Assembly (NCBI GenBank): GCA_025642065.1
Contig: JAODUP010000040.1
Coordinates: 366,001-430,000 of the forward strand
Length of the DNA: 64,000 nucleotides
From: Paralvinella palmiformis
Lineage: Eukaryota > Annelida > Polychaeta > Terebellida > Alvinellidae
Reading direction: 5' to 3'
The translations under genes and the position numbers were made by a program. The notes beneath the pieces are model-generated. The model searched no databases. It saw only the letters and a list, made by a program, of their open reading frames with translations, and was not told the DNA's origin. Positions 12,848-24,954 of this stretch are shown in pieces; positions within the stretch are counted from its first letter, which is position 1, and every line of letters begins with the position of its first letter.

Positions 12848-13154
12848 CGTCAAGCTGTTCAAGTCGAAACGGTACAAGACAACCAAGAGGAGATACTTGA
12901 GGCCCTCGCCGAGACGACGTTCACAGCGACAGCTGTCTTATAACAACGTGCACCAAATCGACGAGTTCCGTGAACGGATAGATAATGAACACCACGAGTA
13001 CGAAGATCTCCCAACAGGAGACGGACGTGATCCGATACGGTGGCATTGTCGTCTGATTGCTGTGATTCTGGCAATAAGTCTGAAGGAAAGGATGGATTCG
13101 GCCCACGCTAGTGCACACGGGAAATGTCATCAACGTGTACACGTGAAGTACTAA
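12848..13154 (+). pseudogene. Unassigned broken coding fragment
   Basis: Two overlapping plus-strand readings look protein-like. The first runs from about 12850 and includes QDNQEEILEALAETTF, ending at a stop near 12943. The second, in another frame, follows with HQIDEFRERIDNEHHEYE and continues to TAA at 13152. Together they suggest one acidic, helical protein interrupted by a frameshift. The block begins exactly where a truncated SINE-A ends. No family recognised; function not assigned. Confidence 0.3.
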
Positions 13155-13495
13155 ACAGACGATGAATCTGTTCTTGTATCTTTTCTATTTGTTCTCGATC
13201 GCCTTGTTTATTTGCGGCAGTTCGAGCGAGGTCAGTATACTATCCCGACACGCTATAGGGGTGCACCTCCCGCATGATGAACATGTTCCCGTTACGTTCC
13301 TCGGCGTCGATTTCCAGATTCACATCCCAGTTCGGCAGGGTATAGAGGTTGGTTATGTTCAGAATGTAGGTCAGTGGTGTTCTTCGTCTTTAACATCACT
13401 TTGGTCAGGTTCTTGTCCTTGTGCAGCTTCGGGTCTCCGTTCCTGGCGCACCATAGTTTGCCTGATTCGCCGTGCATTATCCAGCACAGAATAAC
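13130..13495 (-). pseudogene. Unassigned broken coding fragment, antisense to the hAT flank
   Basis: Read on the minus strand, this GC-richer stretch looks coding in two frames that join at about 13390. First comes a Lys/Asp-rich segment including GKLWCARNGDPKLHKDKN, then in the next frame a segment with NLYTLPNWDVNLEIDAEE, then after one stop a charged helical stretch with REQIEKIQEQIHRLFSTS. The plus-strand reading of the same DNA gives hydrophobic sequence, as expected for the antisense of a charged coiled coil. I do not recognise the protein. At least one frameshift and one stop break it. It may derive from a mobile element or an integrated foreign sequence. Confidence 0.35.
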
Positions 13496-13502
13496 GATGA
13501 AG

Positions 13503-13738
13503 ACATTTGTGGGAACAGTGGGGTTTCCATTGCTCAAACGTGTGATGACGAGGCTGTCAGTGATTGCACATAGCAACGCCAACAGTGAACGCGTTTGCAG
13601 CTCGGCAATGACACCCTCCATGCACTGGTGTCTTACAAGATCAACACAGACGATCCTTGTTATGCATTTGTCCCAGACAAGGATCTTTGCAAGGCAGCCA
13701 AGGTAGCGACATGGAACTATATACGGGAACACCAGTGA
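13503..13738 (+). pseudogene. Decayed hAT-type transposase C-terminal (dimerisation) fragment
   Basis: One frame reads a hydrophobic helix followed by HSNANSERVCS (about 13562-13600), the form of the HSNAxxERxFS block in the hAT-family C-terminal dimerisation domain. The reading then shifts to another frame, which continues with HALVSYKINTDDPCYAF and an Asp/Lys/Ala-rich tail ending ATWNYIREHQ and TGA at 13736. In hAT proteins the block is followed by such a lysine-rich tail with a C-Y-x-F element, so order and spacing fit. The frame change, and the missing upstream catalytic region and zinc finger, show it is broken. Family assignment is from motif memory, not a search. Confidence 0.55.
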
Positions 13739-13859
13739 AGGAGTGTGTCTGTTCTGGGCGACATGAACGTTTTTCTTTTCTGATTTCTTTTCTGTTGATC
13801 GATTTAATGTAAACTGTTGAGTAATAATAAAATTTGGTATTCAGTGTCATGGAAAGTAT

Positions 13860-15259
13860 TATGTTACCTTAGACCACCTGATTTATGTATAAATCCATTA
13901 TTTACGTATAATATCCGATTTTCCGAGGCCCTCCGATTTACGTATAAATATCACACATTGGCATTTCCCAAACTTGTATGACCAATAGTTCATTTAAAAT
14001 TGAATTTTACGTTAAACTTCATAATGTGTGTGCGCGCGCGCGTGTGCGTGTGTGCTACCTAACATTTGACCTTGACCAGTAAATTTACAATAAAAACTGC
14101 CTGAATATTTTTAAATCCTGACATTTGAGTTACTAACAAAATAATAAATCTGTAAATAAAGTTTTAATTCACAAAATATGCATCTAATCCCCACAAAATA
14201 TACACGCGAGGTAGAAACCGTGCCACAAAGTACGCGTAAAGCCTGCAACCTCCAGGTTGAGTCTATTTTGCTATTATCATGCCCCGCCGATTGCACGAGA
14301 GTTACCGCCAACAACGAAGGTCGGGCACCCCTACAGAGATCTACCTTCTAATGTTCCCTATCGATAAAGTGTTAAAACACTGGCTTCCCATATAATACAG
14401 ACAAAGCATGTTTAACAACAGCTTGGTATTATTTCTGAAGCTGCAATCAACCGAAACTGTTGGCCAACGAAGCGTATATTAACATGTTGCCCGTATATAA
14501 CTCCCTTCAAAGTTTCAGGAATTAGTTTCCTTAGGTGCAGCAACAACAACGGCCGACATTTATATCTTGTGATGGTATTTGAATAAGGAACATCTATAAA
14601 TCAGGTAGAGCTCTTTTTATTGTTTATTATCATCATCCTTATTATTATTATTATTCGTATCTAGGACGGTCTGTGACAATGGGATAGATGACATCAACTA
14701 AAGTCTACCAAGATGTTATTTGTCTCTACGTTTATCAAAGAGAGCAATGTAAATAATTTATATTTACTGATATTTCCTCGGTTTCCATCGGAGGCATTCA
14801 ATCTATAGCACAACATCCAAGAGGGAGACGTTTGTGTTTTTGTCATCCGTTAAATGTTCACCTTTTTGCTGGTTCATAATATAAAATAGTTTACTATAAA
14901 ACGAGTCTCTCTTCACAGATAAGTTAATGATGCGACTCCGTATTCGTTCGTATAAAAATGAAATAGAACCCATTAATCTTACGCATTACCGAGATGGGTA
15001 TCTGATTGAATGCGTTCACATTGTGCTGTGGATAGAACAGTGCGCTTCCAATCCTTTAGATCCACCAGTTCGAGGCTCGCCCAAGCCTGTCTTTGTTGGA
15101 TGTCGCCCTAAGGATTGGCTTCTGGGTCACGTGTCTCTCGGCTGTGACTAGTACCAGGGCGATAAACGAACCATTCAACTTATCTGTTGATTTAGTTTTA
15201 TCGATTTAACGTATGATTTCTGTATACATTAAATAATTGATGGATTCCTTTATTTTTAG
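13860..15259. other. Spacer upstream of paralog A
   Basis: AT-rich DNA with a short GT/GC microsatellite near 14027-14056 and an (ATT)n run near 14638-14655. A weak tRNA-like head with a box-B-like AGTTCGAGGCTCGCC lies near 15068. A 5'-UTR exon of paralog A should lie in or before this stretch, but I cannot place it. Confidence 0.3.
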
Positions 15260-15294
15260 GCATTTCTCTATCGATCCCTTCCTAACGCTTCATC

Positions 15295-17916
15295 ATGCCA
15301 ATTGTTGTTGGTGCGGGATCGTTCCTTCTCTTCTTATCGCTGGCACTTAATGCTGTAGCCCTGTTGGTACCTTACTGGTATGTGACGATGTCGGCGGGAA
15401 AAGTCAGCGTAAGCTCTGGCCTGTGGGCCTCCTGCGTGTGTCGTTGGCATTATAGCTCGCTGGGCACCGTCATCGACGATGAAAACATAAAAGGTAAGTC
15501 TGATTAAGACAAATACATCAGTTGTATCTCTAGTTACTAATGTCAAGAGCATACGTTTTCCACTACGTCTCGTATGCAATGCAGCAGCACACTGTAGATT
15601 AATTCGTTTACTACTTGGATAACACTTGTAATAAGCTGATTAACTGAAATACACGAAATAATACTATTAGTATTACTATGCTAATATCTAATGTTACATG
15701 TACAAACAAATTACAAAAGTGTTTCCGAGTCTCAACAGCAACACACCATTAGCCTCACATATGGGTATCCTCCCGTGGGATCATCCCGCGACGCAATAAC
15801 AAATGGCGAGAGCAATAGCTGCACCCGAGGATAACCCTAAAATGTAATCACCTAGTGACGTAATACTGAAACGCTCAACCATGGACATGGTGACGGTCGC
15901 TCTAGTGCTTTTCACCTTAAACTTTTACGGAAACCTAACTAATTTAACTGATCAAACTGGAAACAAACTATCACTTACATTAGGATCACTAAATTAACAT
16001 ATGATGTGATATTAAAGAGCTCACCATACTAATAGACCAATAATACTTGAAATTAAACAGACGAAAAAACACATGCGATCATCGCCATTAAAGTCGACTT
16101 CCACGTGCTGAATCAAACACACAGAAGTGGAACCTATTTACCATCAATAAATCTACCAAGAAAAATACAAATAGCCTCAAAGACATACTAGCTTAAAAAC
16201 TAAGACGCCTATCTTCAAACCGTAGTAAGGATCTGGTCACTACAACATCAAAAGCAAGCCGTACGAACAATGCATTACTTTATTAATATTCTACCTAAAA
16301 AATAATTTTTTTGATGTACAGTGATTGGTGTGATGTTATATATCCCCAAAATAACCCTCTACTTTGTCAACGATTACAGCTTTTGTTGACATCGAAATTT
16401 CAGTGTTTATTTTTTCCAAAGAATTATTGCAGTTTTCTGTTTATTTGAATGAAACTGGATATTCTGATTTTCAATTTATGTTTGTGCAAATGTAACATCA
16501 ACTTCTCGTTGCCATCGCTGGTAACGTGGTTGATCACAGACCTGTAGAAATAAATTCAAACCCCAGCAGGACAATGAGTGTTTCATCTTTCACTTCGTCT
16601 TATTACATTTGAAGGCTGCTCGATCCATTTATTTAACTGTGTCCGTAAAATTATGTACATTCCCGTTTATTGAAATAAACAATTTATTTCCAGTTTTCAT
16701 ATTATTATTAAAATCTAAACCCAAAAGTTAACGATAAGCTGCAAATCCTTGATATACTATCGATTCCTGGTGGCTGTGCAGCTACCAACATCTATGGATT
16801 AACTTCATCAGATGACAGTTGTCTATGGAACTAGCTCAGAGGTTGAAACGAGGTTCACTTCTATTTCTAACATACCGTGAACGTGAACATCATTTGATAA
16901 AGCACTTTAATCGACCAGTTACCTAAATGTAGCCATTATTGTCTTGACAAGGGCTGGACTGTTTGTTTTATAAACTAGCAAGTGACAACATGCATAATCG
17001 GTTACTTCCACGCTAACTTCCAGAGTGGTCATCGAAATGCTAAATTTTGAAGAAACAAACGCACCTCCAAATCTAGCACTCAAAATATAAGAAAACTGAA
17101 ATAAAACATCCTTTTGTATATGTACAACTATCATTTATTAATTCTATGCACAAACAAAAGTGTTTCAGCTGCACAATAAATATTACCCGTCTAGTCTTTC
17201 ATTCCCGAAGACACTTTTCATGAGTGACAGAATTTAGAATCCACTTTTCCCCTTTATTCTTTAAAATCTGGATACATCCTATTTTTATCCAAAGGACATT
17301 TATTTGCCGTGTTACAGATTGGTTCAAAGCCTCTCAATGGCTATACGCCATAGCTGTCGTATTGATCGTCTTAGCCTCTGTCATGGTGTTAAGTGTTGGC
17401 TGCTTGAGAAAAACTGTTGGTACAACAATCGCTAAAGTGGCTGGATCTCTGATGATCATCGCTGGTAAGTTCTTTTGAAGAAATTACGCAAAAGTTAATG
17501 ATGAATTAATTCCCTTCAATTTGATGATATTTTATGGCATTTAGATGGGATTGTATTCAGCTTATGTTCCTTAATATTGGATAATATTGGTATGAAGTAA
17601 CTGATGAAAAGAGTACTAGCAACTTTTAAAATCTCGGATACAAGATATATTAAATCGACCTCGCGCATATATTCCAATTGTTGATGTTTTCTTACCACAG
17701 TTAATATTTAGCCATTTCTCCCTGACAGCGGTTCTCGGTGCTATAGCCGTCACCCTGTTTGGCCTAAAAGGGAAGTCTGACCTCGGTCTGACCCTTTCCG
17801 GTGATCAAACATTTGCCTGGGGACTGTGGATTGCTGTGTCAGGAATTGTCTTCAGTGTTGTTTCTGGGATATTTCTCTTTGTTCGTGGAGGCCGAGTGAG
17901 TCATCCTGAAAAGTAA
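15295..17916 (+). CDS. Claudin/PMP22-like four-transmembrane protein, paralog A
   Basis: Coding exons 15295-15493, 17318-17464 and 17729-17916 join at phase-1 GT-AG junctions to 177 residues. Four hydrophobic segments are visible (about 6-28, 74-95, 104-126, 147-167). The first extracellular loop has the claudin-type G-L-W triplet (42-44) followed by C47 and C49. Claudins normally space these cysteines by 8-10 residues, so the tight CxC pair is a difference. The third exon carries a short loop rich in Gly/Lys/Asp before a second GLW (147-149). The tail is short and ends SHPEK with no obvious PDZ motif. The exon pattern equals that of paralogs B and C. The acceptor at 15258-15259 precedes the ATG by 35 nt, so a 5'-UTR exon lies upstream. 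Membrane location and a junction or membrane-organising role are inferred from the superfamily only; LHFPL-, clarin- or TMEM-type relatives are alternatives. Confidence 0.85.
16556..16655 (+). mobile_element. Diverged SINE-A fragment in paralog A intron 1
   Basis: TGTTTCATCTTTCACTTCGT followed by a degraded CTGCTCGATCCATTTA body and GTCCGTAAAAT end are recognisable. Head is lost. Confidence 0.5.
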
Positions 17917-18234
17917 AAACCAGGATTCGAATTAATTCCATGTTCTTGAAATTATTTAAAATTAATCAGAGACAGAAAGAAATTGTAAACCAGCAAACCT
18001 ATGATTGTATAAATTCTCTCAGTGTACTGAGCCAAATAGTGAAAACGCAAGGTGAGCTTTCTATTTTTTAAAGAAACGTTTTATTCAATGTGCAAGAAAT
18101 GTTTACCCGATATTTTTTATTTGTTTTAGATATTATTCCTTTTTTTTTAAATTCAGTAAAACAGATTGTATCTATATGTGTAGTTTCCAGAAGTGCTAAC
18201 TATAATCTTGTATATTTTGTGTATTTTTCATCAA

Positions 18235-18240
18235 AATAAA
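18235..18240 (+). promoter_or_regulatory. Candidate polyadenylation signal of paralog A
   Basis: AATAAA about 320 nt after the stop codon of paralog A, in a T-rich 3' flank. It is the first canonical hexamer downstream on this strand that I noticed. Confidence 0.5.
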
Positions 18241-18610
18241 TTTATACACTTATATTTGTTGATGTTATTTTTCTGCCAAAAATATTTGTAATGTTATACA
18301 TACATTTCAGTTCCTTAGCTTTTGCCTTTAAATGAGAATTCGTAATTGTTTGAAACATAGTTTCGTTTTTGCATAGTAAATTTGATTATCAGGGCTATTC
18401 AAATTTATTAGTTTTTACGGGAGTTATTTTTATTAATAGATGTGAAAACCATAAAATTCTGATTGTAATAGACCCATTGCATGATGACGTCAAAAACCAA
18501 ACAAACCAGGCGCGCTTTGCATTGTGGGATTTATGGGGGGGGTCTGCTGAGCGATAATACCGTGATAATCCCGCCATTTTAAGCTTAAACGTCAATGTTC
18601 TGGATATGTT

Positions 18611-18748
18611 ATGATTATGCTAAAAATTAACTGCTGCGTACCGTATTGTCATGCCACTAGAAAGCGACATACACATTTAAGTTGGCATGTGTTGCAGTGG
18701 GATGAAACGTTGAGAAAGCGTTGGATTGTCTTAATTCGAATAAAATGA
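18611..18748 (+). pseudogene. Truncated THAP-type zinc-finger fragment
   Basis: A 45-residue ATG frame contains CCVPYC (residues 8-13), a Trp/His-containing middle, and ETLRKRWIVLIRI (32-44). This order matches the first half of a THAP C2CH DNA-binding domain, where CCVPxC is followed by the L-R-x-x-W helix. The second Cys-His pair and the AVPTIF-like end are absent before the TGA. THAP domains occur in P-element-type transposases and in cellular regulators; the repeat-rich setting favours a transposon or MITE remnant. It may instead be a first exon, since the typical THAP gene has an intron nearby, but I see no continuation. Confidence 0.5.
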
Positions 18749-19143
18749 AGCATTAACTTTTAACACTGCTCTAAGAAGGATTGCTAGTAAATGATCAAAA
18801 TTTCATTTTTGATCTTGTCATAAGATGGATGGTTTAAACTTCTAAAATTAAAAGCAGTATTTTTAAAGACAACAAAACTTTATACTTCCTTATCGGAGAA
18901 AAAAACTTAATTTTAAGTTTTAACTTAACTTAGATGTATTTAAAATGTTCTAATATAAATAAATGTTACGAACCTTGTTTATCCATTTAAATGAAATAGC
19001 TAAGTAAGGTACTTTATAATGGATTTTTTTCGTGTTTATCGCTTGACGTTTATATAAATTTAAAAAACTGATATCTACAATTAGATTGCGTGTAAACCAC
19101 AAACTGAGTAATTAGTAGATCAACCTCCATATTATTTCTGCAT

Positions 19144-19178
<35 letters not shown>
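19144..19178. repeat. (TA)n microsatellite
   Basis: Continuous TA dinucleotide run. Confidence 0.9.
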
Positions 19179-19179
<1 letters not shown>

Positions 19180-19749
19180 TAAATACAATATATAACATAA
19201 TGAACATTTAGTCGCAAAAAAGAAAGACACACCTTAGATTTGGTCAACTCTAGAGAGTCAAGCTCCATCATAATAGGAGTTCCTTCTTATGAGTGACCTT
19301 TGTCTCAGAACCAACAAAGATAAATTATTCGGGGATTTAATAAATGTGGACAAGGCCGATTGTATACAAAGACGGGTCACATACACAAGGTATCGAGGCA
19401 TAAATACTGATAGAAATGGAAACGATAGAAGCCTGTAACAAATGTGTTATCATCAATCATCACGTTCCCTTGTGGTCAAGAATCATTACGTTGAAGCGCC
19501 AAACTCCTTGTTGCTACGAAAAGTTCACACCCGCTAAGGAGTGTCGGAATAAAACACGGAAGCCCCAGCGCCAAACATCCTTACTGGTCTACTATGAAAC
19601 ATACAGGGAACGCTGTAATACTGAATACACTTTGAATCGAGATGAATTGTTTCTATTCCACAAAGATAAGACAATATGGAAAAGATCAAAAGAAATGAAC
19701 TAGAATTGAGATGGACTGTAATTATGCAACTTGGTGGGTAGTAATTTAA

Positions 19750-20329
19750 AGGAACAGTCCACCTTCATTTCATATTTTCAGGACTAATACAGTTATGCTC
19801 ACAAATATCATAAATTATGTCAAAATGTGAAAACGATCACCCACACATTAAATAATCCAGTTGAAAGGTGCTGATTAAGCGACTTTTAATGGCCTGTGGG
19901 CACTCCTGAATGCTGACGTCACTCGAACCCAAGAGTTTGACCTGAGCCAGGAATAATTCCAGTACAAAACGCAATTATCTTGATAAAATTACGCCATGAA
20001 TGACACACTACCATATCCGTTTGAGCCAGAAGAACCATTACGGGGTGAATATGATTCCGATTGTTTGAGAAGGCGCGTGGAGAACCGGGAACACTAACTG
20101 CTCTCTATGTGTACGCCTGGCACAGGTGACGTCAGAGCATTTAACCTTTCTCCTTCTCGCCTTTGAATCTGCCATCCGGTACAGCTGTAGTGGTTGCCCT
20201 CCAGTAATTTGAATTATTTCCCTATATCTATAATATCAGGTATATTTTGTGATTACTATTGTTGGATTTTTGATTACTCTTCTAAGCATTACATATCCAA
20301 GAAATATTATCTGAGGGTGAAGTGTCCCT
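19750..20329. mobile_element. TTAA-flanked inverted-repeat element, copy 1
   Basis: Ends AGGAACAGTCCACCTTCA and, reversed, AGGGACACTTCACCCTCA, each flanked by TTAA (19746-19749, 20330-20333). Homology to copies 2 and 3 covers the ends and part of the interior. The interior has a short ATG frame from about 19996 including PYPFEPEEPLRGEYDSDC. TTAA targeting is used by piggyBac and Kolobok superfamilies; no transposase is present. Confidence 0.75.
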
Positions 20330-20333
20330 TTAA

Positions 20334-20818
20334 ATGTCAAAAATCTGCCATTTTATCTCTGTATAGAATTTCTACTTCAAATATTCTACACCATATATAA
20401 TGTATGTCAAAACCAAAATATTATTTTTTTTTAAAACTACTCCCAGTCATCATTCCCTTCCCGCAGTAGATAAAGCAAAATACATCATAAGACAATCAGC
20501 CATCATCCACAAAACTATTTACCCCCTCATCAGGAGATAACCATACGTCCTGAAGTAAACCCTGCATGAAATTAACAAACCCCCTATAAGAGGCCGTGTC
20601 CTACAGCGACGGCCTGGGGTATCAATTCTCTTTAACAAGGCAAGACAAGGTAATCATTCAGATATAATTATCAGCAGCACACAGGTAAGTGTTAATACCT
20701 GTTATCAGATCTGAGAAACGAACGTCTAAACTTCCAGTAAAAAAAACTATACTTCTGTGTCAAGCCTTGTCGAAGTTCAGGATATATCTAGAGATAAAGT
20801 AAACTTTACTGTGAACTC
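20334..20818. other. Spacer with no recognisable feature
   Basis: AT-rich sequence between the TTAA element and the AAT microsatellite. I see no gene or repeat family in it. Confidence 0.4.
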
Positions 20819-20868
<50 letters not shown>

Positions 20869-20885
20869 TTAAATAATAATAATAA
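20819..20885. repeat. (AAT)n microsatellite
   Basis: Uninterrupted trinucleotide run followed by a short imperfect AAT tail. Confidence 0.92.
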
Positions 20886-21204
20886 TTTAAATATAATTAA
20901 GCACTCTTACAAGGACATAAATATACACGGGATTTGTTGCGCATGGCTTTATATGTGTAGATCAGAAATTTGTATCTGGAACGGTATTTTCTCTGATAGA
21001 TATTTGAATACACGTATGATGTGATGAGTAACCGTTTTTATGACAATGACACTTAATTCGAGCGGATTCCTGTTACTCAGAGAAAAGGGCAACTATAATT
21101 TTAGGCATTACTCCTAGAAAGCACACTGGATACATTTGTATGATAAAACACAGTTAAAATATTGAGATATTCAACATTTATTAAAAACCATGCAACTTTA
21201 TTAT

Positions 21205-21329
<125 letters not shown>

Positions 21330-21810
21330 ACGGGGTTAGATCCATTTACTAAGATCAATTACAATGATATCATTTATTTGATATAAATAGTATAACTACA
21401 ATCACACTACAGATTCAATATTTTAATTATAACAGATAGATATAGTTGTAATCATGATTAAAATTATTATGATTATTGATAATAAGCATATTGTTTATTA
21501 TTACTGGCACTATCACTCCCCAATTAATTCTGATATGTAAAAATTAGAACGTAAACATGAGGAATTTTATCGCTGTAATCGATTTTAATCGTCATTTTCA
21601 AATGTAATTTAAATATAATCATCAAATATATTAAAAATAAAAATACTCAATATTTGCAACAGTGATTTACTTATCCGTTTTCTATTTATCCTTATATTAT
21701 TTATAATGTTATGTCGTATAATTGTTTTTGTTGATATAAAAAAGTTTGTGCGATCAATTGTTATTTATAAGTCTATCTGTGGTTATACGAAACACATTTA
21801 ACTAAACTAA

Positions 21811-21812
<2 letters not shown>

Positions 21813-21887
<75 letters not shown>
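21813..21887. repeat. (GT)n microsatellite
   Basis: GT run with one A substitution. It is the reverse complement of the AC tract about 480 bp upstream. Confidence 0.95.
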
Positions 21888-21889
<2 letters not shown>

Positions 21890-23046
21890 GATGATACTTC
21901 ACCTATCTTTGTTTTTTCCTCTTTTATCTCATTTTATACCTGTTTGTGTATGGTATTATTGGTGCAAATAACTCGGTAGAAAATTGAAGAATACGACAAA
22001 ATACGATAATTATTGGTAAATATAAGCATGGATTTGTTAAAGATTCGACTCGGAATGAAAAAAAGAGAAGATAAAAACCTGAAAAGTTTCTACTAAATTC
22101 TAAATTAATACTTCCTGATTTGTTTCAAGTAATGACATTACCAACGGCAATTTTAATGATATATTTATATTTGTATTTTCAAATACTTGCATTTGTAGTT
22201 AAGAAAAGTATTTGTATTAAAATACTTTCTCAAATACATTAAAGTACTATTTAAAAATATTTATCTGAATATTTTGCCACAAATATTATTTGTCCATGGA
22301 AACAATTTGATAATTGAATTATACATACTCAACCTTGAAGTAAATGTTTTCTCTTTGTGATTTTCGTGAAGTAGAATAAGTGAATTCATTAATGTATTGC
22401 CTTGGTTTATTGTGGCTCCCTATCAATCAAAGGTAAGACAAAAGGATTATATATTTTTTAATTAATTAATTACTGTTTAAATTATAATACAACAATCACA
22501 TTAAAACGTTATATATAAAAAATGACCAGAATGGACTTAACATTTGAGTGATTGCATCTCTACTGTGATTAATACTTGGTAAGAGAAATCACATTGAGTC
22601 CACAATACCATTATTTGTAGGAAAGTTGACTACGTTGTGTGTTTGACTAACTTCATAAATTCCTTTAACAAATCAACTTTATCAGTGATGTCCACAAAAT
22701 GGCGAATTCCCAGAGCATACATTAATGGCCTATTACGACAATAACGTTTTAGTCCCAGAGCTGATTTAATAAGTTTACATTATAATATTTGCTTTCATCC
22801 CAGACGACCTAACACTGATATTTACACTGCGATGTAGTTCATGGTAGCTAACCAATGTGGAGGTGTACAGATTCAACAATACTTGAGGCAAATGTATTCT
22901 AAGATTATGATGTTTACCTCATCGGACACACAAGTCAATTTTTGCCTGTACTCTATGAGGGTATGTCGCTAGACTGGTCTTTGATGACTTTATGTTAAAC
23001 ACAACTAAGTCAAATAGTGATATTGTAACACTTTGTAAGAGATTAT
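21888..23046. other. AT-rich spacer, nothing assigned
   Basis: No open frame, SINE or inverted repeat that I can support. One Thr/Leu-poor AT-rich stretch near 22190-22270 is only low-complexity sequence. Confidence 0.4.
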
Positions 23047-23252
23047 GAAGCTCCGGCGGTCTAGCGGTTAAGCAGGTTAAACTTGGTGCTAAAGGGTAGA
23101 TTTTCCCTAACCGCCAAGGATCGCAGGTTTGATTCCATCAAAAGATCGAAACTTTTCAAGGGATTAATTTCTCGGCTCGCAACATCGTGAGTGGTTGACC
23201 ACGTTAAATGGCCCCGCCATCTCAGGTGAATTAATTAAAGGGGGAACGTAAG
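23047..23252 (+). mobile_element. SINE-B, 3'-truncated copy
   Basis: GAAGCTCCGGCGGTCTAGCG head, a box-B-like AGGTTTGATTCC, then GGATTAATTTCTCGGCTCGC and GTTAAATGGC. The match ends before the SINE-B 3' tail. The head carries about 20 extra bases after box A. Confidence 0.7.
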
Positions 23253-23823
23253 TATTCGCATTTTCGAGTACTATCTCTATTTCATAAGCATTGATCATGA
23301 AACGAAATCAATTAATTAATTAATCAATTAATCAATCAATCAATCAATGTAAATATAGCAAGAAGCCTGCTGCAGTAAACCGCGCAATACTATTACACAT
23401 GCTAAATGTGAATAGCAACAACATAGAAACTCTTGATGTTTGGTGAAATTATAAGAACAAATTAAAATTTATATATCATGCCTCAGATAATACAAATATA
23501 AATGTCAATCTCATCACTGAACTATGTATGATCAGCGATGGACTGTTAAACACTGAATTAATCATGGTTGAAATTAATGCTATTTTGAATAATCGTTCAC
23601 GCACAAGCACTAGTTGTTATATGCACCAAATTACTGTTCCATTGAGTGCGAAATAAGCCGCTTCTTGTTAAATTCGCCCAAACCCAGCGCCATATCATCC
23701 GACGGCTCCAGAAGATTGATAAGATCTGGGCTCCGATCGATCTGTCGTCTAGTAGACAGATGCGCACCTGCTTCACGAAGTCTCTGGCAATTGTCTCTGG
23801 GCGTTCGAGTCTGTGATGTTAAG

Positions 23824-23912
23824 ATGGAAGACATACTGCCATGGAAGACATATTACCATGGAAGACATATTACCATGGAAGACATACTGCCATGGAAGAC
23901 ATATTCCCATGG
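23824..23912. repeat. 17-bp minisatellite, five units
   Basis: Units of ATGGAAGACATACTGCC and close variants. Three overlapping open frames seen here are a by-product of the repeat. Confidence 0.9.
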
Positions 23913-24021
23913 TGGATTCAATATATCTCTGGATCATCCTATCAACAAATCTTCCGACAACATCAGATTACAGCCCACTTACAAGCAGATACGTTTGCTA
24001 TAGTTAATATGATGTTTGATG

Positions 24022-24185
24022 ATCATGTTTGATTTTGACGGCCACGTCTGTGTACATTGTAGGCTAAATGGGCTAAGCGACCTCCAAAGGTAATAACACG
24101 AAGTGAAAGATGAAATACACTTCAGAGAGACCAACCCCGATAGTTGAACTCAGGCGACTGACAACTTTGGCCAACCACACTATCA
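24022..24185 (-). mobile_element. Diverged SINE-A copy
   Basis: GACGGCCACGTCTGTGTACA, AGGCTAAATGGGCTAAGCGA and GTGAAAGATGAAA blocks are present; the tRNA head is degraded to GTTGAACTCAGG. Older than the copies with clean duplications. Confidence 0.65.
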
Positions 24186-24419
24186 GTTATACTATAGACT
24201 AAAGTTGAAATCATTGACGTACACAGACATCATAGAGTATATATGGATCATGTAATTCATAAATTAAAAACATATTGATGAATAAATTATATTTTCCGCC
24301 ATCGGAAGAATAACCTAGTCTAAGTCAGATTGGTTGAATTGTGCGCTGATCTAACTAATAGTAGAACCTGAACTAGTCATATGAATACACGTTTCTATTT
24401 AGATTTGTTGTTCTATATA

Positions 24420-24420
24420 A

Positions 24421-24494
<74 letters not shown>
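24420..24494. repeat. (TA)n microsatellite
   Basis: About 75 bp of TA repeat. Confidence 0.95.
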
Positions 24495-24954
24495 GCTTTA
24501 ACGATACAAACGGACTAAAGTTATATACCTTTTTTATCTAGCTTTAAACCCAAATTGTAAATGTCTTCAATATTAAATATTGATCTGTCATTACAATCTA
24601 TTTTGATAATATACATACACTCCATGACATATAGTAAGCCCAGAATCAATCGTACTTTGTCTAAATGGTTGGAATTATATAAGTTGTATGTAAGTTTATT
24701 TCCGAGATGGATAATGTTTGTTTATATTTAGCGCCTTCGTCTAGATACCTCGATATTTCTTAACTAGCTAACGGTGACATTGTCGCCTTCTACAGCAAGG
24801 TGAACCACGTACTGTCCGGATTGCAAAAGTATTTTCTTTATATATCCTCCTCAAAGAAAGGCTAGTATAGTCGACAGTTGGATTGGAACTAAGAACGCCT
24901 GAATTTCCAGTTTCTGAGTTACTCTTCCTTACAGGCAGTTTTTTAAAATTCAAC

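Noticed and set aside
13162..13494. 110-residue plus-strand frame with a hydrophobic start resembling a membrane protein
   Set aside because: The hydrophobic run is antisense to a charged, coiled-coil-like minus-strand reading that looks more coding.
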